52,263 nt of DNA from contig JAKSLF010000019.1 of assembly GCA_024401355.1 (NCBI GenBank), positions 1 through 52,263 on the forward strand, in the 5' to 3' direction. The notes under the pieces are model-generated. The model was given only the letters and a program-made list of their open reading frames with translations. It was not told where the DNA came from and ran no database searches. This document shows positions 7,674 through 15,814 of the stretch, piece after piece; positions within the stretch are counted from its first letter, which is position 1, and each line of letters opens with the position of its first letter. The translations under genes and the position numbers were made by a program. The DNA is from Bacteroidales bacterium (GTDB lineage: Bacteria; Bacteroidota; Bacteroidia; Bacteroidales; Marinilabiliaceae).

Positions 7674-10082
7674 TTACTCTGCTTTCACTACGCTCGCTGG
7701 CTCAATGCGCGATATCTTCCATATTTGTACACCTATTGTCAATGTCACAAATGTCGCAACGAGCAGGAAGATGCCTAGATAGAATCCGATGCCATGATTA
7801 AATGTCGTCATGAAGTTGTTGGTCACTATTTCATCTATAAGTATGTAGGCCAGTGGGAATGCAATGGCTGCGGCAATGGCCAGCAGACGCACATAGAGCC
7901 GCGCGAAAAGCATGGCGATGTGTCTGGCTTTCGCTCCATTGATCTTGCGGATGGCCATCTCCTTCCTGCGGTATGTAGTGTCGACTGTGATGGCCGAATA
8001 GATGCCTAATAGCGCGATAGATAATGCTATGAGACAGAAGAGCCAAAAGATTGGGATGAACTGAGAGAGGCCCTCAAATTCATGGTCAATATTGTTTTTG
8101 AGCGTATCGAAGTGCATGTCCATCCCGAGGCCAACGTTGTCAAGGGCGTTGGTGATTGTTCGCTTTACTTTGTCAACCGAGCCAGGGCTGCACTTGACCC
8201 AGTAATAATAATTATAGGAGTGGTATGTGAAGATTCCAGGGTCAGACTTCAACCCTCCAGTCATGTTCTGATTGAAATCTGTCATTCGGCAATCCACTAC
8301 GCCGGTTATGGTATAGGTATTGTTTTGATACACTTCTTCTTTTTTGCCCTGTTCATTATAATGGAAATAATGATTCGCTACAGTAATCTGGTCGCCAAGC
8401 TCCAGATGATATTGTTCGAGGAAGTCTGGATCTGCCACAGCCTCATTCTCTTGCTGAGCCCATTTGCCAGAGAGCAATGGAATACCGAGAAACTCGAACT
8501 GCTTCTGGCTCATGCGCATATACGAAATCATGAGGGTGTCACCAAGTTCGTTGATTATGTATTCCTTCCAGCCACCCTTGGCTGGAGAGTGTTTTTCACT
8601 TGTGGTGAAACACTCGACATCGGGCGATGCACTCAGTTCAGCTTCGAGGATGTTCGCGTATTCGTTGTTCTCCCCAGGTTCGATGTTAAAGAGCAGGGTG
8701 TTCTCTTTGTCTGTCTTCGAGAATTGTGGTAAGATAGATCGTTGGTTCTGCCCCAATTGCAGATAGACGGCTGCCAGAATGGTGATAAAGAGATAACCGA
8801 CTACCAGCTGCCAACATAGCAGGATGTTACGCATGATGTGACGGCTCGGACGCGTACCTGTTGATGTTTTCATCGCTTCCTGTAGCGAGTCGCGACGTAT
8901 GCGTGCTACGACCAGCCATGCAACGACGAGGCCGATGATGAGCAGGATGCCTATATGTTCGATGTTCTGCACAAACATTAGGTGCGCATCGAGGACTATG
9001 GATAGATAGTTCGCTACATGGAACTGAAGAAATGGTGCTGCAATCTCTACTACTATGAGTGAGAAGAAGCCTACCAGCAACATCATGACGATGACTTGGG
9101 TGCTTACCATGAGCCATAGGTGCCAGGTGTGGGCTCCATGGGCACGGCGCAGGACATACTCTCTGCGACGCATCATGATATTGCTGAGCAGAAGATGAAA
9201 GAAGTTGCTGAGAGCTGATAGCAGAATCAGCAATCCTGGCAACATGATAAAGAGCGAGATTAAGGAATAGCCGAACCAATGACTTGCTTTACTGCCCAAG
9301 GATTCTTCACATATTGGAAGAATAATTGTAGGTTTTACCGCTTTGATTCCATCATTGACAAAATATGGCGAGGAATGCACAAGTCCCAAATTGTTGATGG
9401 CGGTCTTCAGTTGTTCGCTGTTATAGCCCTCTTGGACCTCTATATAGTACATCTTGATAGAGTCTCTCTCTTTGATGTCGTTAAATATAAGCCCCCCAAC
9501 GTTGACCATAAATGCTATCGTATTGCTTTGTGGAAGATCCTCTATCACGGCACGAACGACATAACTGAATTGGTTAGAGATCAAGGTTTGTCCAATGGCG
9601 GCTTCTGTCGAACCGAAGCAGCGTATAGCGCAACTCTCACACATCGCAAAACTATTCTCAGACATCAATACGTCGTTCCACGAGCCTGCTATGAGCCTTG
9701 GATTAAACATCTGGTGAAATGTTGTGTCGGTCTTTATGCAAGGTATTTGTAAGTCATGGTAATCTTCATCATGTTCATATTTGAAGTATTCGTACTGGTC
9801 GAAATTAATACTACAGATGCGACCTGCCTCGGGCAATGCTTCTATCTGCTCCAGTTCTTCCGCATTAATGTCTAGCGTGCTTCTCAAGTAGTATTGGTCG
9901 GTAAGTTTTACCATGTGGTCATGATCGGCCGCCCAGTCATTGGGCGAGGTCAATGCATGTACAAAATAGGCAAACAGTCCGAAGCAGAAAAAAGCCACGG
10001 CAAGACCGACGATGGAAAATATCGACTGGAATTTATTTCGCAACAGGTTGCGGAAGGCTAAGGTTATATAATGCTTGACCAT
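7674..10082 (-). CDS. FtsX-type ABC transporter permease, proximal copy
   Basis: This 802-residue permease has the same duplicated FtsX architecture as the protein at 4529-6943, with a first helix near residues 17-40, helices around 270-385, a second block starting near 415 and three helices at the C-terminus. The two copies are clear paralogues (starts IKHYITLAFRNLQRNKFQS and VKHYITLAFRNLLRNKFQS) but their periplasmic regions have drifted apart, which suggests different partner or substrate contacts. DNA at their 5' and 3' ends is still recognisably similar. The gene is preceded by 109 bp holding a copy of the operator-like sequence at 10175-10191, so it may have its own promoter in addition to readthrough from the adaptor gene. 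Confidence 0.85.
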   Translation of the reverse strand: MVKHYITLAFRNLLRNKFQSIFSIVGLAVAFFCFGLFAYFVHALTSPNDWAADHDHMVKLTDQYYLRSTLDINAEELEQIEALPEAGRICSINFDQYEYFKYEHDEDYHDLQIPCIKTDTTFHQMFNPRLIAGSWNDVLMSENSFAMCESCAIRCFGSTEAAIGQTLISNQFSYVVRAVIEDLPQSNTIAFMVNVGGLIFNDIKERDSIKMYYIEVQEGYNSEQLKTAINNLGLVHSSPYFVNDGIKAVKPTIILPICEESLGSKASHWFGYSLISLFIMLPGLLILLSALSNFFHLLLSNIMMRRREYVLRRAHGAHTWHLWLMVSTQVIVMMLLVGFFSLIVVEIAAPFLQFHVANYLSIVLDAHLMFVQNIEHIGILLIIGLVVAWLVVARIRRDSLQEAMKTSTGTRPSRHIMRNILLCWQLVVGYLFITILAAVYLQLGQNQRSILPQFSKTDKENTLLFNIEPGENNEYANILEAELSASPDVECFTTSEKHSPAKGGWKEYIINELGDTLMISYMRMSQKQFEFLGIPLLSGKWAQQENEAVADPDFLEQYHLELGDQITVANHYFHYNEQGKKEEVYQNNTYTITGVVDCRMTDFNQNMTGGLKSDPGIFTYHSYNYYYWVKCSPGSVDKVKRTITNALDNVGLGMDMHFDTLKNNIDHEFEGLSQFIPIFWLFCLIALSIALLGIYSAITVDTTYRRKEMAIRKINGAKARHIAMLFARLYVRLLAIAAAIAFPLAYILIDEIVTNNFMTTFNHGIGFYLGIFLLVATFVTLTIGVQIWKISRIEPASVVKAE

Positions 10083-10107
10083 TTTTTTCTTGTTTTTTTT
10101 CGTAATG

Positions 10108-10115
10108 CAACGTTA
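10108..10115 (-). promoter_or_regulatory. Likely -7 box of an internal promoter before the proximal permease
   Basis: Minus-strand TAACGTTG matches TAnnTTTG at seven of eight positions, 25 bp upstream of the permease start. It lies 59 bp downstream (in transcription direction) of the operator-like 17-mer at 10175-10191, nearly the same distance as in the TolC promoter. Confidence 0.4.
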
Positions 10116-10174
10116 GCACTTTATTCTTTATTATATGGTATAAATGTCCAAAAAGCGGTTCCCGAATTTAATAA

Positions 10175-10191
10175 TGTCCAATTTTTTGACA
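10175..10191 (-). promoter_or_regulatory. Operator-like repeat, copy 2 (upstream of proximal permease)
   Basis: The 17-mer reads TGTCCAATTTTTTGACA on the plus strand, an interrupted inverted repeat (TGTCCAA against TTGACA). With three bases on either side it matches the copy at 13013-13035 at 22 of 23 positions. A further half-site TGTCCA lies 30 bp away at 10145-10150. It sits immediately after the adaptor stop codon and upstream of the permease. Binding by the local Fis-type response regulator is inference. Confidence 0.5.
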
Positions 10192-11442
10192 CTACTTTAG
10201 TATCACCACTTCTGTGTCTCCCATTTTGTCATATCCTGTCGTAATAACTCGGTCTCCTGCTTTGAGGCCTTCTATGATTTCATATTGCGATGGATTCTGA
10301 CGTCCGATGCTGATAGGTGTCTTGACTGCTCTCTCGCCCGATGCATCGAGTTTGTATATCCATTGTCCTCCTGTCCTCTGATAGAAGTCTCCACGAGATA
10401 TGACTAGCACTTCCTCTGCTTTCCCTAGTTCTATCTGCACTCGGTATGATTTACCCACACGTATATTCGATGGGCGATCCTGCTCGAATACTAGGTCAAC
10501 GTCAAACGTGCGGTTACGTACTTCTGGCACTACTTTCGTGATGTGCAGCGGATACTTCTCGTTCTGGTACTTGATGTTGGCTGGCAGACCCGAGGCAATG
10601 CGGTCTATATAGTATTCGTTGAGTGAGGTGTGTACTTTGTAGTCTGTCAGCACTTTTATCTCTGCTATCTGTTCACCTGCTCCTATGCGTTGACCTAGTG
10701 TGGCCGAGATATAGCTGAGCTGACCATCGCATGGGGCCAATACGACAAGTTCTTCCAGTCGGTCACAAGAGCGTCTGTATTTCTTCTGCTCTCGTTCCAT
10801 GTCGCGAGCCATAATCTGACTGCGCAGCACGGCCGAAGCCGAGTCGTTGCGTAGCGAAAGCATATCCAGCTCCGTGCGTCGCTGCTGATAGCTGTATTCA
10901 TCTTCTGCCACCTCCAGCTGCGCTTTGCTCTTGATGCCCATGCTGTGCTCCTCTCGGTCTAGGATGATGTTTTTGTCAAGACGTCGCTTTTCATGATGTG
11001 CCTGCAAGGTTTGCTTTTGGAGCTGTATACGTAGCTTCTCCTGTTCTATCTTCTGCTCCTCGTATGCCGCATGCTGACGTTCCAGGTCATCACGCTGGTC
11101 TTCGATGGTTCGTTCTAGTTCAGGATTGCTCAATACAAGTATTGTGTCTCCTTGATGAATTGTCTGACCCTCTTCTGCCAAGATGCGGAGTACATTGCCC
11201 GACTCACGTGTGTTGACTCTCAGCGTTCGAATAGGCTGTACGAGTCCTTCCACATCGACATACTCGAGAAATGGAGCCATTTTGGCTTCATCTGTCTTCA
11301 TCTCTTCTTCGTCGATGTAAAGGTGCGAAGGACCTACAGAAAGGCTGATTGCATATATGATGAGTGCGCTGACGGCCATGCCGCATACAATATAATACTT
11401 ATAGCGAAGATACCAAGGCTTCTGTTCTAATATTCTGTCCAT
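10192..11442 (-). CDS. HlyD/MacA-type periplasmic adaptor protein
   Basis: The 416-residue protein is anchored by one N-terminal membrane helix (about residues 19-37) and has the adaptor layout of membrane-fusion proteins: a first half of the lipoyl/barrel-sandwich domain (ESGNVLRILAEEGQTIHQGDTILVLSN), a long coiled coil (about 115-220, rich in Glu, Gln and Lys), the second lipoyl half (VVLAPCDGQLSYISATLGQRIGAGEQI) and beta-barrel domains ending VITTGYDKMGDTEVVIL. It should bridge the inner-membrane permease and the TolC-like channel encoded just upstream (19 bp). The pairing with FtsX-type permeases and a separate ATPase fits a MacAB-TolC-like efflux or envelope-export machine. Confidence 0.87.
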   Translation of the reverse strand: MDRILEQKPWYLRYKYYIVCGMAVSALIIYAISLSVGPSHLYIDEEEMKTDEAKMAPFLEYVDVEGLVQPIRTLRVNTRESGNVLRILAEEGQTIHQGDTILVLSNPELERTIEDQRDDLERQHAAYEEQKIEQEKLRIQLQKQTLQAHHEKRRLDKNIILDREEHSMGIKSKAQLEVAEDEYSYQQRRTELDMLSLRNDSASAVLRSQIMARDMEREQKKYRRSCDRLEELVVLAPCDGQLSYISATLGQRIGAGEQIAEIKVLTDYKVHTSLNEYYIDRIASGLPANIKYQNEKYPLHITKVVPEVRNRTFDVDLVFEQDRPSNIRVGKSYRVQIELGKAEEVLVISRGDFYQRTGGQWIYKLDASGERAVKTPISIGRQNPSQYEIIEGLKAGDRVITTGYDKMGDTEVVILK

Positions 11443-11461
11443 ATATAGTAAGTGTTAAGTG

Positions 11462-12928
11462 TTAACGGTTTGTTGGCAATTGCCATGTTATCGGAGCATT
11501 AATCGCAAAATCATATCCTGTCATGGAGCGCAACCCATAGTATAGCGACCAGTAGGTCGAAAGGCTCTGGATGTAGCTCCTGCGTGCTGTGTCTTTTTCG
11601 CTTATCGCACTGTTGAGGTCCAGTATCGTGCTTTTACCCATCACATACAGGCGTCTCGCTACTTCATATCGTCTCTCTGCTGTCTTGTCTGCTTGGCTGG
11701 CTACTGCTACTCGTTTCGACTGCAGGTTGAACTGTTGTACCATTTTTCTTACGTTTTGTTCAAAGCTCTTCATCCCCTGCTCGGCATGTATGTCTGCCAG
11801 GTTGACTTCCGACTGGGCCGTGCGTCTGCGACCTTTGCCTCGCCCCCAGTCCAATATCGGTATGGATACTGAAATCGAGGCGTACTGTATGTCTGTCGGG
11901 TCACGATATGTGCTGCACAAATCCTGTCCTGCCTGTGAAAGACCAAACTGGAAATAGAGGTCCGCCTTCAGTCCTGTATTGGCCTTGGTGTATGCTAGGT
12001 TCTGACGACTCTCCAGCTGCCGCCTCTGATACGTGTCAGGGTCCGGACTGTTCTGCATCGCCAGCTCAATTGCTTCTGCTAGAGGGACTTCCATTTGTGG
12101 CAGATTGTCGTCCGTCACTACGCTGATCTGCGTCGTCGTTGGCATGTCAAGATAGTTTCGCAAGTTCTCTATGGCTTCTTGCAACAAAACGTTTGCATCA
12201 AGCAGGTTCGTCTCTTCACGCAATTTGTTTAGTTGCAGTTGCAGCATCTCATTCTCTGTGATTGTCCCTATGTTGTAGCGTCCTTCTGCTACATGACATA
12301 GCGTGTCTGCCGAGGCAAGGTTGCTTTGCGCTATGTCTACATTGGTCTGCGCCGCTGCTAGGTTGAAAAAGTAGTTGCTCGCCTGCGCCGCTACGAGCTC
12401 CATTGTCTCGTTATATTGCTTCTTGGCTTCCTGCCAGCGTAGTGGTTCTATCCGGCGGTTCCATTTCATCTCGTTATATCCCAACAGGTTCTGCTGGTAC
12501 CCGATGGTGACTGGTTGCGACCTGTATGATGTGTTCCCGTCTCCTTCTATCTGGTCTTCACGCAGAAGCGAACTGTTGATAAAGATTCTGCCTCCTGTGA
12601 GTGGAATGTTCTGCGTTACCTGCAGCGTGACGTCACTACTTACCTGACTTACATGCACAAAACTGTTCGTTCCGTCTGGTTGCATGACGCGGTCAATGCC
12701 ACGATTAAACTGAGGTGAACTACCCAATGTAACTGACGGCTTGTAGTTCGCCTGATAATAACGGTATGTCCAGTATGCACTCTCAATCGTATGCTGTGCC
12801 GCCACAGCACTTGGCGAGTACTTCTGTGCCATCGCGATTGTCTCGTTGAGCGTCAGCTCTATCTGTTCCTGCGCAATAATTGTGGTCATTGTTGCAGCAC
12901 CAATCATCGAAAGAATAATTCGTCTCAT
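11462..12928 (-). CDS. TolC-family outer-membrane channel of the ABC efflux operon
   Basis: With the start at 12928 the protein has about 488 residues, beginning MRRIILSMIGAATMTTIIAQ, a signal peptide. A frame continues upstream to an ATG at 13000, but that would put the likely -7 box inside the gene and bury the signal peptide, so the later start is chosen. The body shows the duplicated coiled-coil repeats of the family, with pairs such as LTLNETIAMAQKYSPSA and VPLAEAIELAMQNSPD, and long helices rich in Gln, Asn and Ala. It forms the outer-membrane exit duct for the adaptor and permeases encoded downstream. First gene of the operon. Confidence 0.88.
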   Translation of the reverse strand: MRRIILSMIGAATMTTIIAQEQIELTLNETIAMAQKYSPSAVAAQHTIESAYWTYRYYQANYKPSVTLGSSPQFNRGIDRVMQPDGTNSFVHVSQVSSDVTLQVTQNIPLTGGRIFINSSLLREDQIEGDGNTSYRSQPVTIGYQQNLLGYNEMKWNRRIEPLRWQEAKKQYNETMELVAAQASNYFFNLAAAQTNVDIAQSNLASADTLCHVAEGRYNIGTITENEMLQLQLNKLREETNLLDANVLLQEAIENLRNYLDMPTTTQISVVTDDNLPQMEVPLAEAIELAMQNSPDPDTYQRRQLESRQNLAYTKANTGLKADLYFQFGLSQAGQDLCSTYRDPTDIQYASISVSIPILDWGRGKGRRRTAQSEVNLADIHAEQGMKSFEQNVRKMVQQFNLQSKRVAVASQADKTAERRYEVARRLYVMGKSTILDLNSAISEKDTARRSYIQSLSTYWSLYYGLRSMTGYDFAINAPITWQLPTNR

Positions 12929-12948
12929 ATCATTCGTTTTTTGTACTG

Positions 12949-12956
12949 CAAAGATG
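12949..12956 (-). promoter_or_regulatory. -7 box of the ABC efflux operon
   Basis: Minus-strand CATCTTTG followed by CAG matches TAnnTTTG at seven of eight positions and gives a leader of about 14 nt before the chosen TolC start. A TTTG on the same strand lies 14 bp upstream, nearer than usual. No GG/GC pair fitting a sigma-54 promoter is present. Confidence 0.5.
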
Positions 12957-13016
12957 AGTCGTAATAATAACAAAAATTCATTTCCCAGCCCCAAACCCAC
13001 TTCTCATCCCCCATAA

Positions 13017-13033
13017 TGTCCAATTTCTTGACA
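13017..13033 (-). promoter_or_regulatory. Operator-like repeat, copy 1 (upstream of TolC gene)
   Basis: The plus strand reads TGTCCAATTTCTTGACA, one base different from the copy at 10175-10191; the match extends to 22 of 23 bases over 13013-13035. The two half-sites (TGTCCAA and TTGACA) form an imperfect palindrome as expected for a dimeric regulator. Its edge lies 60 bp upstream of the TolC -7 box, and its centre about 83 bp upstream of the expected transcription start. Confidence 0.5.
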
Positions 13034-13274
13034 CTCCTTTTTTACAACCAAAGTTCATTTGCACGAAAGGAACATAATCTAATTGTATGCAAGCAGATAG
13101 CAGGATTTTTTTTGGAACCTTAAAGCAAGTTGTTTGTTGCTATTATGTAATATATTGAAATAGTGTAAGTTGATTTGGTAGTCAGTTGTCAAAAATTATT
13201 TGACTACTGCCGGTAATTCGAACTGTTGCTAAATATGCAACTGTTGCAAATTACGCTCCCACCCCCCAAAAAAA

Positions 13275-13559
13275 CAACTTTGACCATTTGACCGTGACCA
13301 TTCCAATTTTTCTGCGTTATCCTCCAGTGATTTAACCTTTCTTTGCGGCTTTTAACAAACTTGAAATGTTAAAAATTACATCGATCCATTAACTATATTT
13401 AGCAATCTTTTGCAGTTTGGCCCACCCTCGACTTTAGACACTTTTCTCGGAGGGATAACGGTACCTTAACGTAACCTTACCATACCTTTTTGACACCATT
13501 AAAAAAGGCATTTCTTTAACTCGCGTTAACAATGGTCGTGGTCAAAGTGGTCAAAGTTG
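13275..13559. repeat. Nested inverted-repeat element, about 285 bp
   Basis: The left arm (13275-13302) and the right arm (13531-13559) match as inverted repeats at 26 of 29 aligned positions, with one single-base gap and a two-base difference. Each arm contains repeated TTTGACC units (CAACTTTGACCA at the outer end, GACCATT at the inner end). Inside, CGTTATCCTCC (13315-13325) is the inverted counterpart of GGAGGGATAACG (13449-13460) apart from one extra G. There is no coding sequence within it and no obvious target-site duplication outside. It could be a miniature inverted-repeat element or a large regulatory structure. Confidence 0.6.
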
Positions 13560-13611
13560 ATTTCCGACTTTTTTTAACAATTGTTAGATGCCCGTTCATT
13601 GAAATATAAAG

Positions 13612-13619
13612 TATATTTG
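13612..13619 (+). promoter_or_regulatory. -7 box of the SpoIIE phosphatase gene
   Basis: TATATTTG followed by CATACG is a full TAnnTTTG match, 19 bp before the start codon, which predicts a leader of about 12-13 nt. It lies just outside the nested inverted-repeat element. No -33 TTTG at 19-21 bp. Confidence 0.5.
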
Positions 13620-13638
13620 CATACGTAAACATTCTGAC

Positions 13639-15753
13639 ATGAAAAGAGCATTGGCGTTTGTTATATTAATGTTGCAAGCGGTAGCTTGTTTGGCTCTGGA
13701 CGATAAGTGGTCCGACAAAAAGGACTCTCTGCTCGCTCTCTGCAATAGCTCTTTTGGCTCCTACGAATGTCTCGCCCATTGCGAAGAGGGTATAAGATGC
13801 GCACATGAAGCCGACGACCTCTATTCCGAAACGTCAATTACTATGCTTAAGGTCGCCACCTATTTCAATTTGCGTCTCTTCGACAGAGTAATCGAGTTCT
13901 GTGATAGTCTTGAGCATGACGGTATTATTAAACAGCGCTATCCAAGAGGTTTCTACATCATGATGTCATATAGGTCTGAGGCTTATATCAATAAAGGTAA
14001 GTACAGACTCGCAATGGAGCATGCCAAGGAGGTCTATGATGCCGGCATGGATATGATTGAGAATAAGTTCTCCAATAAAAAGATCGGGGCGATAGATGGC
14101 AAGATGGTTGTCGCCGCAGCTATTGAGAATATGAGTTGTGCCTATGTCAATATTGGCCGACGCGACCTGGCTGTTGAGTATCTCGATAATGGCATCAAGA
14201 TGTGTAGAGAAGATGTCGACTCTTTATACATTTATTTCCTCGAACTGAATCATTACAAGTTCAATGCCTTGATTAATAGCTATGTGGCTGGCGACGACGA
14301 TGGCTTTGTCGAGGATTATATGCAGGCTATCGACGTATATAAGAAATATGCCGGTGAAAATGTCTGCGAAAGTGACGAGATTTCGTTCGTATGTGAGGTC
14401 TGTCTTGCGAAACTCAAGATCGCAATAAAAAACAATGATAGGGTAGAGGCAACGAAACTCGTCGATAGGCTCGACAGAATGTACGATGAGGATGAGGTGC
14501 TGAAATACTCCAAGTCCGACTATTATTTGACCAAGGTCGATTATTGCATGTATGTTGGCGATATGCGCAAGGCTCTTGCCTATTGCGATAGCTGTCTGAT
14601 GGATGAAGGTGTTTGGCAGGATGAAGAGTCGGTGCTGCGCACTTTGCGCCAGAAACTGGAAGCCAATCATAAGATCGGTGCCTATGACAAGGACTACACT
14701 TTGGCTAAACAGATAATGGACATCAGCGACTCGATAAGTCACGAACGTATGAGCGCTTCAATTGAGGAGGTCGGCGTCTTGATGGGCCTCGACATGGCAA
14801 AGATGGAGACGCAGAAGAAGGAGGCTGAAAAAAGACAATGGGCCATGATTGCTATCATTGCTGTGATGTCGGCCGTCTTGATCGTTGTCGTGTTTATAAT
14901 AAGGCAAAATAAGCAGCAGAAGAAGATTCTCGAACTTGAGGTCGCCCGACAAACCAAGGAGATTAACGAGAAGAACAGAGATATCACCGATAGTATTAAT
15001 TATGCCCAGCGAATACAGTCCGCTTTGCTGCCTAATATTAACGATTTGAAAAACAACGGCATCGAGGGCGCCTATGTATTCTTTAAGCCTCGCAATATCG
15101 TAAGTGGCGATTTCTACTGGGCACACAATGAAGGCAACAAGATGCTCTTGGCATGCGCCGACTGCACCGGACATGGTGTCCCAGGAGCATTTATGTCCAT
15201 GATAGGCACAACTCTTCTCAACGATATATGCGCCAACGAGCAGGGACTGAAACCTGGTGAGATTTTGGAACATCTCGACTCACAGCTTATTAGCATCTTG
15301 AGCCAGAAGGGCCAGACTGAGGTGCAGGACGGAATGGATGTTGCTATGATCAGGTATGACGCACAGTCCAGAATACTGCAAACTGCCGGAGCTCGCCGAC
15401 CTGTCTACCTTGTTCACAACGGCGTTATAAAAGAGATTAAGGGAACAAAACGAAGCATCGGCGAAAGAGATGCCAATAGTCGCTTGTGCCCTTTTGAGAC
15501 GGTTGAAGTCAAGGTCGAACGAGGCGATACTTTGTATATGTGTTCTGATGGTATTGCCGATCAGTTTGGCGGTCAGAATCCCGACTTCCCTAATGGTAAG
15601 AGGTTGAAGTCCGCTGGACTGAAGAAGATGCTCGAAGAGTTAAACCGATTTACTATTGGCGACCAGCAGGCTGCTATCGAGAAGATGTACACCGAATGGA
15701 AAGGTTCCTGCTATCAGGTTGACGATGTCTCAATAATTGGATTGAGATTTTGA
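13639..15753 (+). CDS. TPR-containing membrane protein with SpoIIE-type PP2C phosphatase domain
   Basis: The 704-residue protein begins with a signal peptide (to about residue 20), followed by a periplasmic helical region of about 370 residues with TPR-like pairs (YRSEAYINKGKYRLAMEHAKEVYDAG, NMSCAYVNIGRRDLAVEYLDNGI). A membrane helix (about 391-413) leads to a coiled coil (ILELEVARQTKEINEKNRDITDSINYAQ) and a cytoplasmic SpoIIE phosphatase domain (about 455-704). Metal-binding motifs of the domain are present: VSGDFYW, ADCTGHGVPGAFMS, QDGMDVAMIRYD, MCSDGIADQFGG and the final QVDDVSIIGLRF. Such proteins dephosphorylate a serine or threonine on a partner, often an anti-anti-sigma factor, in response to an external signal. 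No such partner is encoded nearby. It has its own promoter. Confidence 0.88.
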   Translation: MKRALAFVILMLQAVACLALDDKWSDKKDSLLALCNSSFGSYECLAHCEEGIRCAHEADDLYSETSITMLKVATYFNLRLFDRVIEFCDSLEHDGIIKQRYPRGFYIMMSYRSEAYINKGKYRLAMEHAKEVYDAGMDMIENKFSNKKIGAIDGKMVVAAAIENMSCAYVNIGRRDLAVEYLDNGIKMCREDVDSLYIYFLELNHYKFNALINSYVAGDDDGFVEDYMQAIDVYKKYAGENVCESDEISFVCEVCLAKLKIAIKNNDRVEATKLVDRLDRMYDEDEVLKYSKSDYYLTKVDYCMYVGDMRKALAYCDSCLMDEGVWQDEESVLRTLRQKLEANHKIGAYDKDYTLAKQIMDISDSISHERMSASIEEVGVLMGLDMAKMETQKKEAEKRQWAMIAIIAVMSAVLIVVVFIIRQNKQQKKILELEVARQTKEINEKNRDITDSINYAQRIQSALLPNINDLKNNGIEGAYVFFKPRNIVSGDFYWAHNEGNKMLLACADCTGHGVPGAFMSMIGTTLLNDICANEQGLKPGEILEHLDSQLISILSQKGQTEVQDGMDVAMIRYDAQSRILQTAGARRPVYLVHNGVIKEIKGTKRSIGERDANSRLCPFETVEVKVERGDTLYMCSDGIADQFGGQNPDFPNGKRLKSAGLKKMLEELNRFTIGDQQAAIEKMYTEWKGSCYQVDDVSIIGLRF

Positions 15754-15787
15754 GCCTGTTTCTCTTTTTTTTTGAATAAAAAAATCC

Positions 15788-15795
15788 CATCTTTG
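15788..15795 (+). promoter_or_regulatory. -7 box of the omega-amidase-like gene
   Basis: CATCTTTG followed by CACCC matches TAnnTTTG at seven of eight positions, 19 bp before the start codon at 15815. A TTTG occurs at 15771-15774, 13 bp upstream. Confidence 0.4.
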
Positions 15796-15814
15796 CACCC
15801 GCAATTTGTTTGTC

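Larger units (their letters stand above)
13036..13638. other. Gene-free region of about 600 bp with many inverted and direct repeats
   Basis: No convincing gene lies between the efflux operon and the SpoIIE phosphatase gene. The region contains a 7-bp inverted repeat GTAGTCA/TGACTAC (13178-13184 and 13201-13207), two direct copies of AACTGTTGC 18 bp apart (13221 and 13239), a long imperfect inverted repeat (13275-13302 and 13531-13559) and, inside it, a second inverted repeat and a hairpin TTTTAACA/TGTTAAAA at 13350-13374. The -7 box of the downstream gene ends it. Confidence 0.6.

Noticed and set aside
10083-10191. Reading the two TGTCC sites as ends of an insertion
   Set aside because: They enclose two ordinary efflux genes, are direct repeats only in the same orientation, and sit at matching promoter distances; regulation is a simpler explanation.
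12940-12990. Sigma-54 promoter in front of the efflux operon
   Set aside because: The GG/GC pair with correct spacing is absent at both the TolC and the permease promoter, and the local regulator lacks the AAA+ domain needed for sigma-54. Both promoters do share TTGCA, but this is also part of many TAnnTTTG boxes.
13000-13002. TolC start at 13000
   Set aside because: It would place the -7 box within the coding sequence and put 24 residues in front of an otherwise perfect signal peptide.
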